Below, piece after piece: positions 51,748-58,973 of a stretch of DNA of 64,000 nucleotides. The notes under the pieces are model-generated. The model ran no database searches and was not told the DNA's origin. It saw nothing but the letters and a program-made list of their open reading frames with translations. The first letter of the stretch is position 1; the number at the start of each line of letters is the position of its first letter. This stretch comes from an uncultured Eubacteriales bacterium (GTDB lineage Bacteria > Bacillota > Clostridia > Lachnospirales > Bianqueaceae): the NCBI GenBank assembly GCA_900315265.1, contig OMYN01000009.1, forward strand, positions 1 to 64,000, in the 5' to 3' direction. The translations under genes and the position numbers were made by a program.

Positions 51748-53113
51748 TATGAATTTACCTGTCTGGTTTGACGGGCAGAACATCAACGAAGCTCTGTTTT
51801 GTGAAGAATTTCTGCAAGAGCGCAGAATTATTTTCGCAAACGGAGCTTTTTTCACACCCGATGGTCGGGTGACAGACGATCTCCCTCTGCGTGGAGAGAT
51901 TTACGACAAGCTGAAATTCTGTGCCGTGAACAACATTCCCCGGAAGATCACCAACATTCTGGAGGTGCTGAAGCTGGAAGCGCAAGTGCCTGACTTTCCA
52001 CCGGAGCGGGATCGGATTCATGTGTCCAACGGTACGCTGCTGCTGAACGGAACATTTACCGAGGGCAGACCGGCTATCGTGAGAAGTCGTCTGCCGGTTG
52101 CTTACAATCCTAACGCTCCTGCGCCGGTGATCTGGATGAACTTTCTGGATGGTCTGCTCCACGCAGAGGACATCCCCACCTTACAGGAGTTCATCGGCTA
52201 CTGTCTGATTCCCTCCAACAAGGGGCAGCGCATGATGGTGATTAAGGGCAACGGCGGTGAGGGCAAATCCCAAATCGGTGCGGTGCTGTCCACCATCTTC
52301 GGCACGAATATGAAAGACGGCAGCATCGGTAAGATTTCTGAAAACCGTTTTGCCCGTGCCGATCTGGAACACATCCTGCTGTGCGTGGATGATGATATGC
52401 GAATGGAAGCCCTGCGTCAGACCAACTATGTAAAATCCATCGTGACGGCACAGGGCAAGATGGACTTGGAACGCAAAGGCAAGCAGAGTTATCAGGGCTG
52501 GATGTTTGCCCGACTACTGGCGTTCAGCAACGGCGATCTCCAAGCCCTGTATGACCGTAGCGACGGTTTTTACCGCAGACAGCTTGTGCTGACCACCAAG
52601 GAAAAGCCTGTGGACAGAGCCGACGATCCCGACCTTGCGGAGAAAATGAAAGCCGAAGCCGAGGGTATTTTCCTCTGGGCTTTTGAAGGATTGCAGCGGC
52701 TCGTTGCCAACAACTTTAAGTTTTCGGAGAGTGACCGCATCCGTGAAAACCGGGAAGCGGTTAAGCGTGACAATAACAATATTTTCGATTTCATGGAGTC
52801 GGAGGGATACATCCGGCGCAAAGTGGATGCGTCCATCAGCTCCAAGGATTTCTATGAAATCTACCGGATGTGGTGCGAGGAAAACTCCCTTGCACCGCTG
52901 AAAGCCCGCAGCTTCAGCGATGCCATGGTTGCTAATGCCAAGAAATTCAATCTGGAGCATTGCAACAACATCACCAACTCTGCCGGACGGCGGGTGTGGG
53001 GATTCATAGGAGTGGAAGCGATTGCACGACCTCATATAAATGGGTTTTACGATGTTTCGCCGTGTACGTACGTACCGGAGGACATTCCGAAGGAATGGCG
53101 GGACGAATCGTAA
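51722..53113 (+). CDS. P4-family phage/plasmid primase-helicase
   Basis: A 463-residue protein with an SF3-helicase core of the D5/P4 type: Walker A IKGNGGEGKSQIG (about residue 178), Walker B ILLCVDDDMR, sensor motif LAFSNGDLQALYD, and a D5_N-like region before it. The C-terminal part (VKRDNNNIFDFMESEGYI) resembles a winged helix. It should open DNA for element replication. AAGGAGGTGG precedes the ATG. Confidence 0.85.
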   Translation: MAKNRKTPDMNLPVWFDGQNINEALFCEEFLQERRIIFANGAFFTPDGRVTDDLPLRGEIYDKLKFCAVNNIPRKITNILEVLKLEAQVPDFPPERDRIHVSNGTLLLNGTFTEGRPAIVRSRLPVAYNPNAPAPVIWMNFLDGLLHAEDIPTLQEFIGYCLIPSNKGQRMMVIKGNGGEGKSQIGAVLSTIFGTNMKDGSIGKISENRFARADLEHILLCVDDDMRMEALRQTNYVKSIVTAQGKMDLERKGKQSYQGWMFARLLAFSNGDLQALYDRSDGFYRRQLVLTTKEKPVDRADDPDLAEKMKAEAEGIFLWAFEGLQRLVANNFKFSESDRIRENREAVKRDNNNIFDFMESEGYIRRKVDASISSKDFYEIYRMWCEENSLAPLKARSFSDAMVANAKKFNLEHCNNITNSAGRRVWGFIGVEAIARPHINGFYDVSPCTYVPEDIPKEWRDES

Positions 53114-53119
53114 CCCCCG

Positions 53120-53351
53120 TTGCTGGTACGTATGTACGCAGCAAAAGAGCGTGAAACGCTCGTTATAGAAACAGCACATTTCTTTTGCTTGGGCTGTTTC
53201 TATGTCCACGGAATTTTGCAAAAGTACCGTGGACAGGCAGTGAAAGATACGGTTTTCACTGCCAACCTCTGCAAGAGAATGCTCCGCAGAGCAGTATCGT
53301 ACAGAGGTGCTGACCATGGAAAAAGTTGCAGACATTTTCACTTTGGTCAGC
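53120..53351 (+). other. Cluster of stem-loops between primase and relaxase
   Basis: Seven consecutive inverted repeats: 53120-53144 (TTGCTG/CAGCAA), 53147-53161 (GAGCGT/ACGCTC), 53165-53203 (ATAGAAACAGC/GCTGTTTCTAT, 11 bp), 53203-53235 (TGTCCACGG/CCGTGGACA, 9 bp), 53236-53263 (GGCAGTGAAA/TTTCACTGCC, 10 bp), 53267-53291 (CTCTGC/GCAGAG), 53309-53351 (GCTGACC/GGTCAGC). No coding frame here is convincing. A replication or single-strand origin, or part of the transfer region, is likely. Confidence 0.75.
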
Positions 53352-53429
53352 AGAGGTCGCCGCAGTGACCGCACTCCCCCTCGGGAGAGCCCTCGGAGAG
53401 CCCACGGCACTTTGCAGCCATTATGGATG

Positions 53430-53457
53430 AAAGTGTAATAGTGGGTTATTACACTTT
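53430..53457 (+). other. oriT: oriT of the MobV (pMV158) type
   Basis: AAAGTGTAATA and TATTACACTTT form an 11-bp perfect inverted repeat around GTGGGT. The core TAGTGGG/TTA closely matches the pMV158 nick site TAGTGTG/TTA, so nicking is predicted between 53445 and 53446. It lies 62 bp before the MobV relaxase gene. Confidence 0.82.
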
Positions 53458-53518
53458 GAAAAAGTGCCGTTCCCCAGCTCTCCGCTGTCTGCAAATCTCA
53501 AAGAAAGGAAGAACATCT

Positions 53519-54808
53519 ATGGCAAGAAATGATGGAATTGACCGTACCTTAGCCAGGAATCAAGACTTGGAAACCTCGGATGATGTGGCTAAGGTACAGG
53601 AACACAATGAGCGTGAAAAAGACCGTTATTCCAATGTGGACATCGTGCCGGAACGCACTCCGCTTAACGTCCATTTCAAAGCTCCCAGCGCCAGCTATAC
53701 AGAAATGTTTGAGCAGTTGGAACGAGACAAGGTGATTTCCACAAGAGGTCTGAAAGAGGATGCCGTTAAATATGGCGAGCTGGTATTCGATGTGAACTCC
53801 GCTTACTTCTACAACCACGGCGGCTATGAATTTGCAAAACAGTTTTATGCCGATGCCTATAAAGCCGCCGTGGAGATCGTAGGCGGTGAGCAGTATATCC
53901 TCTCCGCTGTGATGCACGCCGATGAACGCAATCGGGCAATGTCCGAAGCTCTGGGCGAGGATGTGTACCACTATCACCTTCATGTGGTTTATATCCCGGT
54001 GGTGGAAAAGCAAATCCTGTGGTCGAAGCGGTGCAAGGATGAATCCCTCCGTGGAACCGTCAAGGAGGTCATCACACAGGTCAGCCGCAGTAAGAAATGG
54101 GAGTCCAAGCCGGTGCTTGGTGAGGACGGAAATCCCATGCTCAACGCAAAAGGAAAAAAGATTTTGAAGTCGTCCTACAGTGTGTTGCAGGATGACTTTT
54201 TTCAGTTCATGCGAGCTGCCGGATATACCGATGTGGAGCGTGGAGAGCGTGGCAGCACCGAGGAGCATCTGACGGTGACGCAGTTTAAGGTGCAGGCAGA
54301 ACAGCAGCGTTTGGAAGCTGTGACCGGACAGGTGGCACAGGCCGAGCAGAGTTTGGAGGACGCCAAAGCTGCCACGGAAAAGCAGAAAAAGAAACTGGAA
54401 GCTCTGAAAAAGGAAACGCAGGCTGCCAACTCTGTTGCTATGACCGCACATGAGATTGAGTCGATGGGTAAGAAAAATCCCATCACCGGAAATATCACGC
54501 TGTCAGCGGATGAGTGCCGTACCCTAAAAGATTATGCGGTCAGCAGCTTTGCGGAAAAGTCTGAGAAGCTGAAATACAAGCAGAAATTTGAGAAGGCAGA
54601 GAAAAGCGCAAAGATCTGGAAAGACCGTTATGAAAAACTGGATAAAGACCATGAGGAACTGAAACAGAAAGTCCAGCCTTTCCTGGATGCGATTGAGATT
54701 GCATCTGAAAAAGTCTGGGCTTTTATCAATGCCATCCTCGCCAGAGGAAAGGAACTGTATGAACACAAACACCCTGCCCGGAAGCGTGGACAGGATATGG
54801 AAATTTAA
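53519..54808 (+). CDS. MobV-family relaxase
   Basis: A 429-residue relaxase that nicks oriT and starts conjugative transfer. The MobV signature is present: VMHADERNRA, then VYHYHLHVVYIPV (His triad) near residues 140-165. Residues about 270-325 and 360-410 form coiled coils. The ATG at 53519 has AAAGGAAG upstream; a longer reading begins within oriT and is rejected. The protein lacks any secretion system genes nearby, so it must use a helper's. TnpZ of Tn4451 is the nearest known model. Confidence 0.87.
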   Translation: MARNDGIDRTLARNQDLETSDDVAKVQEHNEREKDRYSNVDIVPERTPLNVHFKAPSASYTEMFEQLERDKVISTRGLKEDAVKYGELVFDVNSAYFYNHGGYEFAKQFYADAYKAAVEIVGGEQYILSAVMHADERNRAMSEALGEDVYHYHLHVVYIPVVEKQILWSKRCKDESLRGTVKEVITQVSRSKKWESKPVLGEDGNPMLNAKGKKILKSSYSVLQDDFFQFMRAAGYTDVERGERGSTEEHLTVTQFKVQAEQQRLEAVTGQVAQAEQSLEDAKAATEKQKKKLEALKKETQAANSVAMTAHEIESMGKKNPITGNITLSADECRTLKDYAVSSFAEKSEKLKYKQKFEKAEKSAKIWKDRYEKLDKDHEELKQKVQPFLDAIEIASEKVWAFINAILARGKELYEHKHPARKRGQDMEI

Positions 54809-54824
54809 TGGAGGTAACTGCTTA

Positions 54825-55010
54825 TTGAAGAAATATTATGAGGATGCAAAGTATAATGCGGCATTTGTCCGCTGTGTGGATGTTATGAGCCAGATGCTCC
54901 AAAAATATGGACATCAGGTTTTGGATAAATTGGAGCAGGATGCACCGCAGAAAGTGGAGCATTCCGAGGAAAGTAATCAAGCGCAGCCTTTGACGAATAA
55001 GGCTGCGTAA
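54825..55010 (+). CDS. Small element protein, unknown
   Basis: A 61-residue protein (LKKYYEDAKYNAAFVRCVDVM...) that follows the relaxase. A TTG start is used because GGAGG lies nine bases before it and no ATG fits. It is helical and charged, with no known domain. It probably accompanies the relaxase. Confidence 0.5.
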   Translation: MKKYYEDAKYNAAFVRCVDVMSQMLQKYGHQVLDKLEQDAPQKVEHSEESNQAQPLTNKAA

Positions 55011-55023
55011 AAATTTACAATTT

Positions 55024-55072
55024 ACACGTTGCGTATTCGCTGTGGCTATGCTATAATGATTACGCAACGTGT
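55024..55072. promoter_or_regulatory. Recombinase-operon promoter framed by a 12-bp inverted repeat
   Basis: ACACGTTGCGTA (55024-55035) and TACGCAACGTGT (55061-55072) are perfect inverted repeats with 25 bp between. The promoter lies within: -35 TTGCGT (55029-55034) and -10 TATAAT (55052-55057), 17 bp apart. The arms contain the same ACGTTGCGTA motif as the MerR promoters. Confidence 0.78.
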
Positions 55073-55100
55073 ATTTTTGTTTTTTATGGAGAAAAGACAG

Positions 55101-55331
55101 ATGGATTGTAAGAACAGAATTATCAAGTTGCGGGAAAGTACAGGACTGAACCGGAAAGATTTTTGCAAGCTCGTCCATATCCCTTACCGGACTATGACCG
55201 AGTGGGAATTGGATAACCGCCATGCACCGGATTATGTGCTGTGGCTTTTGGAGTATTATATCCGCAACGAAGGACTTATGGTAAAAGAAATGAACGAGGG
55301 AGGTGGCGATTCTGAAAAAGAAACAACTTAA
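55101..55331 (+). CDS. Small helix-turn-helix protein upstream of the recombinase
   Basis: A 76-residue protein with a helix-turn-helix in residues about 5-45 (KNRIIKLRESTGLNRKDFC, then IPYRTMTEWELDNR), as in Xre-like excisionase/regulator proteins. The start at 55101 follows GGAGAAAAG. It overlaps the recombinase gene start by 29 bp. It is probably a control or directionality factor for the recombinase. Confidence 0.72.
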   Translation: MDCKNRIIKLRESTGLNRKDFCKLVHIPYRTMTEWELDNRHAPDYVLWLLEYYIRNEGLMVKEMNEGGGDSEKETT

Positions 55332-57012
55332 ATGCTATCTTTATACAAGAGTGTCCACCTCTATGCAGGTTGACGGATACAGCTTGGATGCCCAGCGTGA
55401 CAAGTTAAGAAAGTATGCGGCATACGAAGATATGGTTATTGCCGGGGAGTATTCTGACGAGGGCTTTTCCGGAAAGAACATCCAAGGACGGCAGGACTTT
55501 CAACGGATGCTGAATGACATTCAGGACTGCAAAGACGGCGTATCTTATGTGCTGGTCTTTAAGCTCTCCCGATTTGGCAGAAATGCGGCGGACGTTCTGA
55601 ACTCTTTGCAGCTCATGCAGGATTTCGGTGTCAATCTGATCTGCGTGGAGGATGGCATTGATAGTTCCAAGGATGCCGGAAAGCTGATGATTTCTGTGCT
55701 GTCTGCGGTGGCAGAAATCGAGCGTGAGAATATCCGAACTCAGACCATGGCAGGACGGGAGCAAAAGGCTCGTGAGGGCAAGTGGAATGGTGGTTTTGCC
55801 CCTTATGGCTATAGTCTGGAAAACGGTGATCTTGTCATTGCAGAGGATGAAGTGGAAGTAATCCGTGTCATTTATGACCGCTACATTCACACCAACGAGG
55901 GCGTTGCCGGAGTTGCAAAATATTTGAATCGTAATGGCTTTGTCAAGAAGCTACGGCAGAACAATACTATTCCCGGATTTTCAAGGAGCTTCGTGCAGGA
56001 TGTACTGGACAATCCTGTTTACATGGGTAAGATAGCCTATGGCAGACGCAGGACGGAAAAGAAACAGGGTACAAGAAACGAGATGCACGTGGTTGAGCAG
56101 TCAGAGTTCCCTATTTATGACGGGCAGCACGAAGCCATCATTTCCGAAGAAGATTGGTATCTGGCACAGGAAAAGCGCAAGATCAATTCCTTTAAGCGGG
56201 AAAAGGTCAATAATCCAGATCACGCACATATCCTGTCCGGTATTCTGAAATGTCCATGCTGCGGAAAGAGTATGTATGGCAATATCGCCAAGGCTCACAG
56301 CAAGGACAAGAAAACAAGATATTATTACTACTGTAAAAACACAGTAACACCAACCGGGCATGAGTGCAGCTTCCGACTGAATATCGAGCAGACGGAAATC
56401 AATAAGTTTGTGGCAAAGATTATATCCGCTATGGTCAACAATCCTCGGTTTGTAGAAGCGATTCAGGCGAAAATCGGCTCGGCAGTTGATACAGAGGATA
56501 TGGAAAAGCAGATCGCCGTTCTGCAAGGTCAGTTAAAGCAAGCCTTTGGAACGAAAAGCCGCTTGGAGCGTCAGATGGACACCTTGGACATCAACGATGC
56601 CCACTATGACAGAAAGATTTTGGACTTGCAGCGCCGCTATGATGAGCAGTATGATACCATAGAGGATATCGAAGTTCAGATTGGCGAATTGCAAAGCCAA
56701 ATCCGCAGCATTCAGCAGGAGAAAATCTCCGGCGACAATATCTATCGGCTCTTACTGGCATTTGATGAAGTCTACCATTCCGCAACGGAAGCGGAACAGA
56801 AAGAGTTTATGAAAGCCTTTATCGAGCGAATTGAAATGTTCCCGGAGAAAAGGAAAGACGGAAGCTGGATAAAGAAGATCGTATTCAATTTCCCTGTGCC
56901 TGTTGATGGCGAGGAAGTGAAAGAACTTCCCTTGGAAACTGAAACAACCAGGACTCGTAGTAATCCTTGTTTTCAAGTACTTTATGAGCAATATTCGGTA
57001 TCTCAGCTGTAA
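55303..57012 (+). CDS. Large serine recombinase (integrase of the element)
   Basis: A 569-residue serine recombinase that should integrate and excise the element. The N-terminal catalytic domain has the active Ser in YTRVSTSMQVDGYSLDAQ and conserved Arg in FKLSRFGRN and EIERENIRTQTMAGREQKA. A recombinase domain follows (about 165-300), then a four-Cys zinc ribbon (CPCCGKS to GHEC, about 322-360), a coiled coil (about 390-470), and a short C-terminus. GTG 55303 is the longest start, but its ribosome site is too close; CTG 55312 has GGGAGG at better spacing. The last 20 or so residues (after LETETT) may be joined from flanking DNA. Confidence 0.9.
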   Translation: MAILKKKQLKCYLYTRVSTSMQVDGYSLDAQRDKLRKYAAYEDMVIAGEYSDEGFSGKNIQGRQDFQRMLNDIQDCKDGVSYVLVFKLSRFGRNAADVLNSLQLMQDFGVNLICVEDGIDSSKDAGKLMISVLSAVAEIERENIRTQTMAGREQKAREGKWNGGFAPYGYSLENGDLVIAEDEVEVIRVIYDRYIHTNEGVAGVAKYLNRNGFVKKLRQNNTIPGFSRSFVQDVLDNPVYMGKIAYGRRRTEKKQGTRNEMHVVEQSEFPIYDGQHEAIISEEDWYLAQEKRKINSFKREKVNNPDHAHILSGILKCPCCGKSMYGNIAKAHSKDKKTRYYYYCKNTVTPTGHECSFRLNIEQTEINKFVAKIISAMVNNPRFVEAIQAKIGSAVDTEDMEKQIAVLQGQLKQAFGTKSRLERQMDTLDINDAHYDRKILDLQRRYDEQYDTIEDIEVQIGELQSQIRSIQQEKISGDNIYRLLLAFDEVYHSATEAEQKEFMKAFIERIEMFPEKRKDGSWIKKIVFNFPVPVDGEEVKELPLETETTRTRSNPCFQVLYEQYSVSQL

Positions 57013-57031
57013 GGTAATAGGAAGGCAGCAC

Positions 57032-58294
57032 ATGGAAAAAACCTATACATTATTCCTGAAAGCATTAAAGGCATCATTACTTAATTCAAGTGTGAATTGG
57101 GATGATTCCAATACTATCTCAGATGCTGACTGGCACAATCTTTTCTGGTTGGCAAATTTTCAAAATGTTTTGCCCATGAAATATGAAGCAGTCTATAAGT
57201 GCCCCGCGGCGCAGGCGGCGGATGCTTCCTTGATGGCTACTATTAAACAGAAAATTACGTTAACGGTTGTCTCCCAAACGATACGTACAGAAGAAGCGGT
57301 CAGACTGTTGAAAATACTAGAGAAGAAGAATCTGCATCCATTAGTCGTGAAAGGACTGGTTTGCCGGAATCTATATCCCAAACCGGATTTTCGCATCTCC
57401 GGAGCCGAAGACATCTTAATCCCATGGGAAGAATACAAACCGTGTCATGAAGCGTTGCTGGAATTCGGCATGGAACTAGTAAATCCAGGTCAGAATGTAG
57501 AAAAAGCTGCTGAAGTTTCATACAAAGGAAAGAACAGTTCCTTCTATATTGAGCTCCATAAAAATCTGTTTCCGCCGGAATCATCCGCTTATGGTGATTT
57601 AAACCGTTTTTTTGAAAATGTTGAGAAACGTGCCATTCATATTTCAGCAGTGGAAGGTTCTACACTTATTCCAACTCTGAATTTTACTGACCACTTGTTT
57701 TATTTGATTTGCCATTCTTTCAAGCACTTCCTGCATAGCGGATTCGGCATCCGTCAGGTCTGTGACGTCGTGTTGTTTGCCAATGCCTATGGGAAATGCG
57801 TGGACTGGACATATATTCTGAACAGCTGTCGTGAAATCAAAGCGGAAAAGTTTGCCGCATGTATGTTCCTTATTGGAAATAAATATCTTACTTTTGACCC
57901 TGAAAAAGCAGGTTATCCGGATTCATGGAGGAAAATACAGATCAATGAAGAGATGATGCTGCAGGATCTGCTTGCGGGCGGAATCTTCGGCGATAGTTCT
58001 CTGTCACGCCTGCATAGCAGCACCATGACTCTGGAAGCGGTCGTGGCTGATAAGCATGGCACAAAATTTCACTATGGTATTCTTAAGTCGCTTTTCCCAT
58101 CTGCGAAAGCACTTATGGGAAGATATCCATATCTGGAAAAAAATCCATGGATGCTGCCTGCTGCATGGGTACAGAGGATCCATGGTTATATAAAAGAAAG
58201 CAGGCATTCCTATAACGACCGTGCATCCGAATCGGTGAAAATCGGTGAGGCCAGAATAAAACTTTTCAAAGAATACGGTATTATTGATAAATAG
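57032..58294 (+). CDS. Nucleotidyltransferase-family protein of a RiPP-type locus
   Basis: A 420-residue protein of the uncharacterised nucleotidyltransferase family (NTP_transf_5-like) often next to PqqD and radical SAM genes. It has VVKGLVCRNLYPKPDFRISGAEDILI around residues 105-130, which fits the glycine-rich and acidic active-site part of the fold (the usual D-x-D appears as AEDIL), and a helical C-terminus. The ATG has GGAAGG upstream. It begins 19 bp after the recombinase stop, so the element end and this gene are adjacent. Function in peptide modification is inferred from neighbours only. Confidence 0.7.
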   Translation: MEKTYTLFLKALKASLLNSSVNWDDSNTISDADWHNLFWLANFQNVLPMKYEAVYKCPAAQAADASLMATIKQKITLTVVSQTIRTEEAVRLLKILEKKNLHPLVVKGLVCRNLYPKPDFRISGAEDILIPWEEYKPCHEALLEFGMELVNPGQNVEKAAEVSYKGKNSSFYIELHKNLFPPESSAYGDLNRFFENVEKRAIHISAVEGSTLIPTLNFTDHLFYLICHSFKHFLHSGFGIRQVCDVVLFANAYGKCVDWTYILNSCREIKAEKFAACMFLIGNKYLTFDPEKAGYPDSWRKIQINEEMMLQDLLAGGIFGDSSLSRLHSSTMTLEAVVADKHGTKFHYGILKSLFPSAKALMGRYPYLEKNPWMLPAAWVQRIHGYIKESRHSYNDRASESVKIGEARIKLFKEYGIIDK

Positions 58295-58344
58295 CAATAG
58301 CCAAACAGCCCATAAAGGCTGTCTGGAGGAAGGAGGTCAATGCT

Positions 58345-58671
58345 GTGAAAAGATACAGTAACGATGCAAAATCTTCGAGAAAGGATGATACCAAAAGGTA
58401 TCTTCGATCTCCAGATTATGTCTACCGGAAGATAGCGGATGCGGATGTATTGATTCCCGTTGGGCAGAATATCGCACGCTCCAATGGATATATCTCACTG
58501 AATAAATCTGCGGCCGTACTCTGGAATACGCTTCAAAAGCCAAGTACATTCGCTGATTTGGTGCAGGCACTTGAAACTGCATTTGAGGTTGATACAGAGC
58601 ATGCAGAATTGGATACAAGAGATTTTCTGGATGAGCTGATTAACTATGGAATGGTGATCTTGGATGAGTGA
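58345..58671 (+). CDS. PqqD-like peptide-binding protein (RRE domain)
   Basis: A 108-residue protein with the PqqD/RRE winged fold: GQNIARSNGYISLNKSAAVLWNTL (about residues 42-65), then a helical part with ETAFEVDTEHAELDTRDFLDELINYGMV. PqqD-type proteins hold the leader of a RiPP precursor for a maturase. A GTG start is used with AAGGAGG eight bases before it. The stop overlaps the start of the radical SAM gene (ATGAGTGA), which is broken. Confidence 0.85.
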   Translation: MKRYSNDAKSSRKDDTKRYLRSPDYVYRKIADADVLIPVGQNIARSNGYISLNKSAAVLWNTLQKPSTFADLVQALETAFEVDTEHAELDTRDFLDELINYGMVILDE

Positions 58672-58941
58672 AACGCTTGTTGAAAAGCGCCAGCTCTGAA
58701 AAGCTGCCAAAGCATGTTCCAGCCTATGTTTGAACTAACTCTTCGCTGTAATTTACAATGCAAAATGTGTCTGTTTTGTCATAAAGACAGTGAGTATGGA
58801 GAAATGCAGGCGAAGGAATTGTCTTGTGCCCTATGGATCGATATGAGTAGGCGGCAGGCAGAAAAATTAGGGAAAATTGTAAGGCAAACTACCCGATTGG
58901 ATAATGCAGCTTGGGAAAAACCTGCGAAAAGATACAAATAA
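58664..58941 (+). pseudogene. Decayed radical SAM maturase
   Basis: The coupled start gives MSETLVEKRQL and then an early TGA. Pieces continue in other frames: LPKHVPAYV in one, then FELTLRCNLQCKMCLFCH (the radical SAM Cx3Cx2C motif) with KELSCALWIDMSRRQAEK in a third. The rest of the enzyme is missing, and the regulator gene begins soon after. At least two frameshifts and a large deletion are needed, so the gene cannot be functional. Confidence 0.82.
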
Positions 58942-58973
58942 GGATCTTAATGCTGTTTTCGGGGGTAATAAGA

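Larger units (their letters stand above)
37860..57012 (+). mobile_element. Integrative mobilizable element in rlmD (serine recombinase, MobV type)
   Basis: About 19 kb bounded by a replaced rlmD 3' end and a large serine recombinase. It carries its own primase/helicase, CHC2 zinc-finger protein, MobV relaxase with oriT, sigma-like protein and DUF6061/DUF6076 proteins, and cargo of three ABC export systems with MerR, TetR and LytTR control, a TipAS-type MerR and a MarR-flavodoxin operon. No type IV secretion or coupling protein is present, so it is mobilizable rather than self-transferring. The LSR plus MobV pairing resembles the Tn4451/Tn4453 group. The ends are approximate. Confidence 0.8.

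Noticed and set aside
53120-53351. CRISPR array in the stem-loop cluster
   Set aside because: The repeats are inverted, all differ from one another, and no direct repeat and spacer pattern exists.
53120-53368. Small coding gene of 82 codons between primase and relaxase
   Set aside because: It has no ribosome site and its sequence is dictated by the stem-loops; no family resemblance.
53423-53518. Longer N-terminus for the MobV relaxase
   Set aside because: It reads through the oriT inverted repeat and lacks a ribosome site; ATG 53519 has one.
37857-56957. GACTCG shared by the left junction and the recombinase end as an att core
   Set aside because: Six bases are too short to be meaningful, and a crossover there would put the recombinase and the tail in different frames.
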